Of a DNA stretch of 64,000 bases, positions 55,980 through 64,000 are shown piece by piece. The notes beneath the pieces were generated by a model. It made no database searches, had not been told where the DNA came from, and was given only the letters and a program-made list of their open reading frames with translations. Position 1 is the stretch's first letter; every line of letters begins with the position of its first letter. The stretch comes from Thecamonas trahens ATCC 50062. Taxonomy: Eukaryota; Apusozoa; Apusomonadida; Apusomonadidae. The position numbers were made by a program, and so were the translations under genes. The stretch lies in the NCBI RefSeq assembly GCF_000142905.1, contig NW_013657667.1:180831-244830 (forward strand), read 5' to 3'.

Positions 55980-58900
55980 ATGCGTGTGGAGAACAGGGGC
56001 AAGTGTCGTCAGCCACTGGTGGTGGCAGTGCTGGTGGTGGCAGTGGTGGCGGCGGCGTGTGGAGGGGCGGAGGGGAGGGAGTGTTTTCCTGCCTTTGTCG
56101 AGGCCAACGTGGCGTACCTTCATGGCGGATCCGAGGCATGGTCCCGGCCTGTGGCTGCTGACCTGACGGGGGACAAAGTCAACGAGGTGGTGTTCTTGGC
56201 CACGACAGCGTCGGGCCCGGCCGTGTACCACATCCGGGACGCCACGTCGGACCCGGTGACCGTCCTCGCTCCGGGCATGGTAGCAGACAGCAGGCGTCAA
56301 GTCATCGCGCTCCTCCCGGACGATCTGAACGACGACGGGGCACTCGACGTTGTGATTTTGACATCCCGAAGTAGCCAACCGCTCCTGGTGTACAGCATGA
56401 TCAACAGTGGAAACGGGACGTTTTCGGCTTCGCCGGTCGTGACCAGCCTCGGCAGCGGCAACTCGTACATTGACTTTGTGGTGGGCGACGTCGATGGCGA
56501 CCGACTCTCTGATCTCGTGTACGAGATATATTCGGTTTCCTCCAAGTATATTGCCATTCGAAGAGGGGCAGGCGACGGCACGTTCTCGTCCGCAGACGAT
56601 AAGCGCATTCCAGTCGGCTACTTGCACTCGTTTGTCTTGGTCGATCTCGACAAGGACGGCACGTTGGACATTGTGTCCGGATTCGGGCAGAACGTCGGCG
56701 TCTTGGGCGTGCTTTTCAACACGGATGGGAGAGGAACGTTTGCAGCCGGCGCACTTGTCCTTGCTGACGGCATCACCAAGCCCTCTCGGCCGGCGGTGGG
56801 TGACGTCAATGGTGACGGCCACAACGATGTGATGCTGGCGTCGAGGGACGACGGCTCTGTCCGGCTTGTGTACGGCCGCGGAAACCGCGAGTTTGACCCT
56901 GCAGTTGTCCTGTTTTCCACATTTATCAACCCGCGTGATGTGGTTCTTGCTGACGTGAATGGAGACGGCCATTTGGATGCGCTGCTTACAGCAGACAATG
57001 CGCTGCGCTGGCTTCCCAACAATGGCCACGGGCGATTTCTTGGTGTGACAACTCTGCGGTCTCCAGGCGTTGGATCCATTGCAGTTGTGCAACGCGACCT
57101 GGATGGCGATGGGTTTGACGACATTGTGTTCGCTGCCGACGGCCAGCTCCAGTACCTCACGTCCAACGCTACGTTCTCGTTTGAAACCACGCTCCGCTCG
57201 ATCGATGACGCGTTGGACACGCCGTTTGGCCTCGCTGTCGCAGACGTTAATGGCGATGGGCTGCAAGATGTGTTTGTGTTTGGCGGCGACAATGGCGCCT
57301 TGGCGAGCCTCATCAACACCGGCTCACTGGGCACTTTCCCGCAAAAGGCCATCATTGATTCCAACGGCGTCGACTCGTTTTCCCACTTTGTCAGCGTCGG
57401 CGACGTGACCGGTGATGGCCTGGTGGATGTCCAGGTGGTGTTGAGTAAGAGTACATATCCGTATGTACGTGAGGTCGTCAACTATGCTGGTGACGGCACC
57501 GGTGGCTTTGGTGCGCGTCAAACGATAGCGCGTTTGTGCCCGTTATCGGGATCTCTCCAGGCTCAAGCTGTGTTTGCCGATGTGGACGCCGACGCTGACG
57601 TCGACGTTGTGGCTACCTGTCCACCGGAGAACAAGGTCTATCTCTCGCTTGCAGCGGGTGGCGGCCACTTTCCTGACGCGGCATCGCCTACAGTTGTGGC
57701 GACGCTGGCTGCTGTCGACCTCAAAGTGTTGGATGTTGACGGAGACGGGAATGTCGACATTCTCTGCTCAATGTCGTCGCCAGGCGCGCTCACGCCGCTG
57801 GTCTGGCTCAAAGGACTTGGGCCTGGAGCGAGCTCGGTGTTTGCATCCACGGCTACGACCGTTGGCGTCACAGGCCTAACCTCGGCATACGGGCTGCACC
57901 TCGGCGACTTTGATGCCGACGGCATTGACGACGTCCTCGTGGGGCTTAGTTCGGACAAGCAGTGGGTGTGGGTCAAAAAGGTGTCGTCGTCGCCTTACTA
58001 TGCAACAACGACGCCGGTGGCTGTTCTCTCGGTCTCAAAGTTGAGCCGCAGTGTGGTTGTCGGCGATGTGAACGGTGACGGCGCAGCCGATGTTGTCGTT
58101 GCGCCATCGTCTTCGAGGGAAGTGATGATGGCGAAGAACAGTGGTAACGGCGCCAGCTTCGAAGTCACCGAGGTATTTTACGACGCTGAGGCTACAGCTC
58201 ACTATGTGGCACTAGCAGACATTTCCGATGATGGCTACCTCGACTTGGTCCTCACGCGATATGGAGGTGGCATCGAAAGCGTGTCATGGCTGATGGGCCG
58301 ACCGGCGGTGACCGACCGTCCCGCCACACCAAGCATTGCTGGCGTCACCAATCCCAGCGCCATCAGCCTGTTTACAACACTTGTGCAGCGATCAATTTGC
58401 TATGGTTCAACGCTGCGGGTGGCGGCGGGAACTGCTGTTGTTGGCTGCTCAACGAGCAAGCACCTGAGCGTGCCTACCAACGCGCACTGGAGAATTGAGG
58501 GCGTTGGCGGACGGTTGTCGATCGATTGTGGAACGCCTGGCGGCGTGCTGTTTGACTTGGCCAAGGACACTTACCTGACTCTTGCCAATGTCGACATCAT
58601 GCACGCCACGATCGGGAGCGCGGCGACAGCGACGTGTGCGCTGCATGTGAGCGGTGGCGTGCTGACGCTCGACAACAGCCGTGTGGCATATTGCTCTTCG
58701 GTGGCAGCAACAAGCCTCACCCACAGCCAGTCGGACTATGGCGGCGCGGTACTGGTGGGAGAGGGCGGCGTGTTGAGAGTGGTCAACTCGACGTTTGAAG
58801 GCAACACGGCGGAGATTGCTGGTGGCGCAGTGGCTCTAGCAGGCAACAACGCGCATCTTGAGGTTAGCAGCAGTACCTTTGTCCGCAATGTGGTCCTCGG

Positions 58901-61618
58901 TAACTCAGGCGGACTGGAGGCCGGTGGCGGCGCGGTGGCACTTGTCCGTGGTGCACCGGTGGCGAAACTGGGCTCGGGCTCGAGCTTTGTGGCCAATTCT
59001 GCCAATGATGCTTCCGGTGGTGCTCTTGCTGTGCTGTCGACGGCCGACACTGGCGCGCGCATCGAGCTGGCGGAAGTGCGTGGCGTACCTTCATGGCGGA
59101 TCCGAGGCATGGTCCCGGCCTGTGGCTGCTGACCTGACGGGGGACAAAGTCAACGAGGTGGTGTTCTTGGCCACGACAGCGTCGGGCCCGGCGGCGGGTT
59201 TGCAGCCATGGCCGAACGGCTTGTCATGCCTGTTCCAGCCAGCGTCTCGTCGCTCCCGCACTCGACAAGCGCCAGCGAGGCGACAGCGATGGCAGTGGCG
59301 ATTAGCGCGGATGCAACCGTCGACGGCAACTCGGCAAGCTATGGCGGAACGTTTTTTGTGTGCGGGGCGAAAGTCAATGCATCGCATGCAAACATCGGGA
59401 CCAGCCGCGCCACCGTCGGTGGTGGGCTGGTCTTTGTCTGTCTCTCAACAGGCCGTGTGCAGATTGGCAACGTGGCGTTGCCGGCAAGCACTGGTGCGAG
59501 TAGCGCTGGTGGCTACGGACCTGTGGTGGCGAGTCCATTGGCGGACATGGCAGTGGGCGGCGTGGATGGGATCGACGCAGTGTCTGGGGTGGCGCTAGGT
59601 GCTGGCTTGGTGTCGGGGGTGGACGAGTTTGGTGCAGTGGTGGTCGACGGCTCTCTGGTCCTGAGCGTGGGTGTCGATCCCGCATCAGCAGCGTTGGCGA
59701 GCGTATCTGGTGTCGAGTTTGGTGTGCCGTACCTGGTGACCCGGCGTGGGTTTGGGCTTGAGAGTGTGGTGCTCTCGCGGAAGCTGCCTGTTGCGACAAA
59801 CGGAAGCGTGGCTATTCTGCTAGCGGTACAGGTGTTGGGCGGATCCGAGCTGCGACCGAGTGCGGTGAAGGCTGTCAACGTCAGCACGTGCGCGATCGGA
59901 TTTGGGCGGACACCCGGCTCCCAAGGGACATCGCTGCTGGAATGTGCGGCGTGCGGCGATGGAACAGCATCGTACGAGGCATCAACGGTCGAGTGTGAGG
60001 CTGTGGATGGGTGTGGCGAGCTGAATATCAACGTCGGCACGCCAAGTGTGCCACTTTGCGAGTGTCGAGCAGGTCGAACGGCTGTGACTGGCATTGGGAC
60101 GACCAAGTTGGTGTGCAGCGCCTGCCCGCGTGGCGGGTTCTGTGCGCAGGGCGTGGGCAAGCCTGTGGCTGCACCCGGGTTCTTTGCGACGGGTGATGGC
60201 AACTTTGTGCAATGCCTCCGCGAGAACGCATGTGCCGGATACGGACAGGGTTGCCAGCGTGGTCACGAGGGCTACCTGTGCAACCAATGCTCGGATGGTT
60301 GGTACTCGAGTGCGCATGGAGATTGCCGCGAGTGTCCCGAGCAGAGCGCACGCGACACACGACTTGCGTTTGGGCTGCTGCTGGCGGTGGGCGCGGTGGT
60401 GGGGCTGAGTTTGGCTGTGGTTATGTCGCTTCCACGCGTCGATGGCGGCAAGGCAGACCGAGTGCTGGTGACGCGGAGCGTGGGCGCGCCGGCGTCGCTA
60501 GGCATGGTAGTGGTGGCGTTCCAAGTTGTGGGCATTATCGCGGATGGGTCGTTTGCCTGGAGCTCTAGCTCCAAGGACGTGCTCAACGTGTTCAACGTGT
60601 TGAACGTGGACGTCTCGATCTTTGCCAACGAGTGCGTGGTGAGCTCGTTTCACACCAAGTACATGGTGTCGGTGATGATGCCGGTTGGACTTGTTCTTGC
60701 CGTGGCCGGCGCGCTGCTTGTGGGGCGATTTGTGGCAGGGCGTATTGGAATGGCAGCGGGGCAGCGGCTTGCGGCAGTCAATCGCAAGATGGTTGTGGAA
60801 GCGGTAATGTTCCAAGTCGTGCCACTGCTGTACATTCCACTTGCGCGCGCGTCGCTGCTTGTCTTTGACTGCTCGCAGATTCCCAACGGCAAATGGGTGC
60901 TTGACGCCGATCCTGGCGTTGCGTGCTTTGATGGCGCATGGGTGCAGGTTGCAGTTGTCGGGGGCGTGGTTGTAGCGGCGTTCGTGGTGTGCGGACCGCT
61001 GTACTTTTGTGGGTGGTGACCTCGCATCGTGGCGAGCTGCTAGAGCCTGGTGTGTTTGGACGATATGGCCCGCTCTACAAGCGGTTTCGGGCAGTGTACT
61101 ATTGGGCTGGGGTGGCTGATCTCGGCAAGCGCTTAGGTCTCGTTGTGGTCTCTGTCTTTTTCTCGCGCCACGCTACGGTGCAACTTGCCCTCTTGGCGAG
61201 CATCTTCTTCACCTCTGCGCTGGTTGTCTTCAAGTACGGTCCGTACTACCGGCAAGTGTACAACACACTCGAGTTTCGCCTGCAGCTCGTGCTTTTTATC
61301 TTTCTGGGGCTGGGCATGATCTCGTACGCCGATCGTAACAATGAGCCGTCTGCCGGTGTCACGGGCGCGGTCATGGCTTGCGTGGTCATCCTTGTCATTG
61401 TCAGCCTCATTGGCGTCTATGCCGATTTGCGCGAAATCGGCAAGTCGCGCAAGGAGCCGCAGCGGCTTGTGAGTGCGCGCATGTCGCAGCTGCGGAAAGT
61501 TGTGAAGCACGAGGTGATGGACCTGGACGCCGAGACCGCGGCTGTGGTCTTGGGTGGGTTTGATGCGATATATGAGCCGAGCGATCCACGTGGCTCTCAG
61601 TCTCTGTCAGCTGCGTGA
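55980..61618 (+). CDS. Giant VCBS/beta-helix surface receptor (frame broken twice)
   Basis: Signal peptide (MRVENRGKCRQPLVVAVLVV), then about 14 VCBS/FG-GAP repeats with Ca-binding DxDGDGxxD motifs (for example DVNGDGHNDVMLA, DLDGDGFDDIVFA). These are integrin-like propeller modules, residues about 40-750. A right-handed beta-helix with GGAVxLxGxx repeats follows, then a Cys-rich GCC2/TNFR-like segment (CSACPRGGFCAQGVGKPVAAPGFF), then several membrane helices and a cytosolic tail. In protists such proteins are surface receptors or adhesins. The frame is interrupted twice. A 114-base insert at 59079-59192 (copy of 56108-56221) brings a TGA at 59130. One base seems missing in the T4 run at 61004-61007. 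Allowing for both gives about 1841 residues. Confidence 0.8.
56108..56221 (+). repeat. Donor copy of the 114-base direct repeat
   Basis: Identical to 59079-59192 (offset 2971 bases, no mismatch by eye). Here it is read in frame and encodes the start of the first VCBS-like unit (VAYLHGGSEAWSRPVAADL and onward). Confidence 0.93.
59079..59192 (+). repeat. Inserted copy of the 114-base direct repeat
   Basis: Second copy, inside the beta-helix part of the giant receptor gene. Its length is a multiple of three, and the reading frame on both sides matches, but the copy itself is read in another frame and contains the stop TGA at 59130-59132. Confidence 0.93.
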
Positions 61619-62042
61619 GCAGTGCGGGCAGCGTGAGCAGCGCGAGTCGCACAAACAGCGCGAGCAGTGCACGCCACGCGAGCAGTGCAAGCCACGCGAG
61701 CAGTGCAAGCCACGCGAGCAGTGCAAGCCACGCGAGCAGTGCAAGCCACGCGAGCAGTGCAAGCCACGCGAGCAGTGCAAGCCACGCGAGCAGTGCAAGC
61801 CACGCGAGCGATACAGGTAGCTCCAGCTAAAACAGGCAGCGCGAGCAGCGCCGGAGAAAGTACAGCTCGAGCACTGGTGGCGGTCAATCGGGGTCCGCTA
61901 GTTGTAAATGCATCTGGTGTGGATCGGTTGCACGGCGACGAGTCACGGCGAGCCGAAGCTGGCAGGCAGCTAGCCAGGCAGGATTTGAGATTGTGGAGAC
62001 ACACTCGGCTGCAAAGCGAAGTGGTGAGATAGGGAGGGCGCG
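61619..62042. other. Intergenic with 18-base minisatellite
   Basis: Follows the giant receptor's stop. Apart from the minisatellite, no gene is seen up to the next start. Confidence 0.5.
61660..61809. repeat. 18-base minisatellite, eight units
   Basis: Eight units of gcgagcagtgcaagccac (first unit with one change, acgcc for aagcc) and a partial ninth, from 61660 to 61809. It gives open frames on both strands (KPREQC and ARVACT repeats), which I regard as by-products. Confidence 0.92.
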
Positions 62043-62888
62043 ATGCAGAGTGGTGTAGCTGTGGCTGTGCAAGGTGTGTGGGTGGGGAGCAAGCGGGTGG
62101 TAGAGAACGGGAGCGCGGTGCTGGAAGTCCGCGCCGAGGGCTGCAGGGTCGGCGAGGGCGTGGCGTGGCGATGGGACGAAGTGGCTGCGCTGCGGGTCGA
62201 GGTGGCGACGGCTGGGAGCCGGCGAGCGACAACGATGACGGTCCAACTCGCCTGTGAGCCTCTAAAAGTGGCGATCAAGGGCCAGAGAGCGCGCGGATGG
62301 ATAGTCGCGGTGCGAATGGACAATCTGCATGCGTCGCAAGTGCTGGCCACGCTGGAGCGAATGGAGGCGACAGTGGCGCTGCTGGAAGACTCGCCGGTCT
62401 TGCCGGGTTCGATTCGGCCCGGCGGTGCGCTGAGCCTGATGGGATACGACGGGGTATGGCTGCGCAAGGCGGTCAATGCTTGGAACCGAGTATTCTCGAC
62501 CCTCCTCATGGTCTCGTTCTGTGTGCAGATGGCTCGCTGGATCCCGATCGTTGTCCCGATGTGGCTTGAACCGTGGCTTGGGGGCATCGCGTCGGCTGCC
62601 AAGGCACACGCTGTCACGTTCTACGCCGAGCACCCTTGGATGGCGCTTGGGTGCAGCGCTGCGTGTCTTCTTTTTGCCTTTCCCATCCTTCCGCCACTGG
62701 CGGTCATCGCTGTGATGTGGTGGGTGGCGCAGCAGACGCTTGCCGTTGTCTTTGTTGTCTCCGTCCTCCAGCAAGGCACGGTCATTATTCGCGATGTGGC
62801 GCGAGTCCGATCGACGATCCGGTCGCTAACCCGACTGGGCAAAGCGACCAAGTCGGCGGTCCGGCGAGTGCGTCCAAAGCGCGACTGA
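62043..62888 (+). CDS. Uncharacterised membrane protein
   Basis: 281 residues. The first half is soluble and strand-rich (MQSGVAVAVQGVWVGSKRVV, AWRWDEVAALRVEVATAGS), in the style of a PH-like or GRAM-like domain, but I cannot call a family. The second half has membrane segments at about 150-180, 195-215 and 220-245, and the end is basic (LGKATKSAVRRVRPKRD). The ATG follows a short distance after the minisatellite. Confidence 0.7.
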   Translation: MQSGVAVAVQGVWVGSKRVVENGSAVLEVRAEGCRVGEGVAWRWDEVAALRVEVATAGSRRATTMTVQLACEPLKVAIKGQRARGWIVAVRMDNLHASQVLATLERMEATVALLEDSPVLPGSIRPGGALSLMGYDGVWLRKAVNAWNRVFSTLLMVSFCVQMARWIPIVVPMWLEPWLGGIASAAKAHAVTFYAEHPWMALGCSAACLLFAFPILPPLAVIAVMWWVAQQTLAVVFVVSVLQQGTVIIRDVARVRSTIRSLTRLGKATKSAVRRVRPKRD

Positions 62889-63228
62889 TCTGGCTCAGGC
62901 GCACGACGTCAGACGTGGTACTCAAAGTGTTCTTGAACGTGGCAGGGCATCGTGCGTACTACGGCAGAACGATCATCGCCTTGGGTGATGCAATAAACGC
63001 AGTCCGAGTAGACCAGCAACAGCCATGTGTTGTGAAGAGAGTGTGGTAAGGGGAGCTTAGTGGGGGCAGGGAGCTACGGGTGGACCACGGCTGAACGGTC
63101 CGGGCGCGGACGAAGACCGGACGACGATCCCGGGTGGGCGAACGGCTTGTTGCTCAACTTGGACGAGGGCGAGGGCGAGGACGCGTACGGAGACGACAAG
63201 GTGGTACAGTGCACTGCGTGAGAGTAAG
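62889..63228. other. Intergenic, 340 bases
   Basis: Lies between two plus-strand genes; a GAGGGCGAGGGCGAGG stretch near 63165 is the only notable composition. No gene is seen. Confidence 0.5.
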
Positions 63229-63897
63229 ATGAGCATTAGCGCGTGGGTGTGGATGCCTGTGGCGGCAGTGGCGGCGGTGCTGGCGGCGGCGCAGGCGTTC
63301 CGGGCGTGGGTGTACGACGCGGTGGTGGTGGCCATGACCACCCGGTGGTACGCGGCAGCCATCGAGGCGCTGCCGGCGGGGGCCAAGGTTCTGGACGTGG
63401 GCATCGGCACAGGCGCAGCACTGCTAGCCAACACAGATGCTGCTCGGGCCAAGGGCCTGATCTTTACGGGCGTCGACTACGACGGCGACTACGTCCGGTG
63501 TGCCAACGCGGCTGTCGCCGCGGCCGGTGCCGATGACGTCCTGCCGACCGTCCTTGAGGCCTCGATCTATGAGTACACGGGCGGCCCGTTCGACGCCGCA
63601 TACTTTTCCGGCTCGCTCATGATCATGCCTGACAAGGCTGCAGCGCTCGCGCACGTGGCCACCCTGCTCAAGCCCGGCGGCGTCATTCTTGTTACCCAGA
63701 CCATCGAGGCCCGGCGCAACGTCCTGCTGGAGTGGGCCAAGCCGATGCTCAAGTTTGTGACCACCATCGACTTTGGCTCAGTCACTTACCTCCACGAGCT
63801 CGAGGCCGCCGTCCGCGAAGCCGGCCTCCGCATCACATCGTCGTCGGTTGTCGAGGGCTCTGACGCCCGGGCTGTCCATCTGTTCCGCATTGAGTGA
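63229..63897 (+). CDS. Membrane-anchored class I SAM methyltransferase
   Basis: 222 residues. An N-terminal helix (about 4-30: ISAWVWMPVAAVAAVLAAAQ) anchors it. The Rossmann core follows: motif I VLDVGIGTGAALLA (about 64-77), an acidic second strand (TGVDYDGDY), motif with YFSGSLMIMPD and the strand LLKPGGVILVTQTIE. The substrate cannot be told; small-molecule or lipid methyltransferases such as UbiE-like enzymes share this layout. The ATG at 63229 is well placed. Confidence 0.85.
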   Translation: MSISAWVWMPVAAVAAVLAAAQAFRAWVYDAVVVAMTTRWYAAAIEALPAGAKVLDVGIGTGAALLANTDAARAKGLIFTGVDYDGDYVRCANAAVAAAGADDVLPTVLEASIYEYTGGPFDAAYFSGSLMIMPDKAAALAHVATLLKPGGVILVTQTIEARRNVLLEWAKPMLKFVTTIDFGSVTYLHELEAAVREAGLRITSSSVVEGSDARAVHLFRIE

Positions 63898-64000
63898 GAG
63901 TACACGTCCTGCACGACTGCTGCTTGTGAGATCGATGGCCAAGAGGGTCTTAAGGAAGAGGAAGAGCGAAGGAGGGGGAGGTGAAGATGTCACCACATCC

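Noticed and set aside
55941-57266. Minus-strand frame of about 440 codons opposite the VCBS repeats
   Set aside because: Antisense of repeated DGDG coding sequence; no domain pattern and no start context.
61554-61820. KPREQC repeat protein
   Set aside because: Product of the 18-base minisatellite; the opposite strand is equally open.

Overview
The window looks like GC-rich nuclear DNA from a free-living flagellated protist. Genes are packed on both strands with short intergenic gaps. Many are single-exon and the rest have one to three small GT-AG introns. Eukaryote-only proteins are present: SRP68, ribosomal protein uL14, a Qc-SNARE, a Mediator-like protein and a cohesin-release (WAPL-like) protein. 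Two ciliary or centriolar CFA20-domain proteins indicate a flagellate. The combination fits an apusomonad such as Thecamonas; that assignment is my inference and was not tested by a search. Nearly every 5' splice site starts GTACG rather than GTAAG. Two 100-base N gaps sit beside poly-C or poly-G runs.

Layout. 0.2-9.1 kb: adenylosuccinate lyase (+), SRP68 (-, four exons), an AGC kinase (-), a long ankyrin protein (-). 9.4-16 kb: uL14 (+, three exons), a two-RRM protein (+), a Ctr copper transporter (+), an unknown hydrophobic protein (-), a C2H2 protein (+). 16-25.4 kb: WDR90/POC16 (-) and a CFAP20DC-like gene (+), head to head around a simple-repeat region with a gap. 25.7-32.6 kb: tail-anchored RidA protein, a phage/giant-virus-type protein, an aquaporin with a tandem duplication in its intron, type III glutamine synthetase, an alpha/beta hydrolase. 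32.9-43.9 kb: MED13-like gene, F-box protein, low-complexity protein, SWEET transporter, Lys-rich nuclear protein, possible axonemal protein, large secreted protein. 44.2-55.5 kb: small complex-I-like subunit, WAPL-like gene, two tandem paralogous membrane proteins of no family I know, syntaxin-6-like SNARE, cyclase-like receptor, coiled-coil protein. 56-64 kb: a giant VCBS/beta-helix receptor with a broken frame, an unknown membrane protein, and a membrane-anchored methyltransferase.

The genes do not form one pathway. Shared themes are cilium/centriole (WDR90, CFAP20DC-like, perhaps the 40.7 kb gene), membrane traffic (SRP68, SNARE), transport (Ctr, aquaporin, SWEET) and surface sensing (two large ectodomain proteins). 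All nine convergent gene pairs have only 8-60 bases between stop codons. Several reading frames are broken by one-base or short events. Three fit a missing base in a homopolymer, one is a 7-base tandem duplication, and one is an exact 114-base duplicated insert carrying a stop. Exon coordinates were worked out by hand from splice signals, frame and family resemblance.
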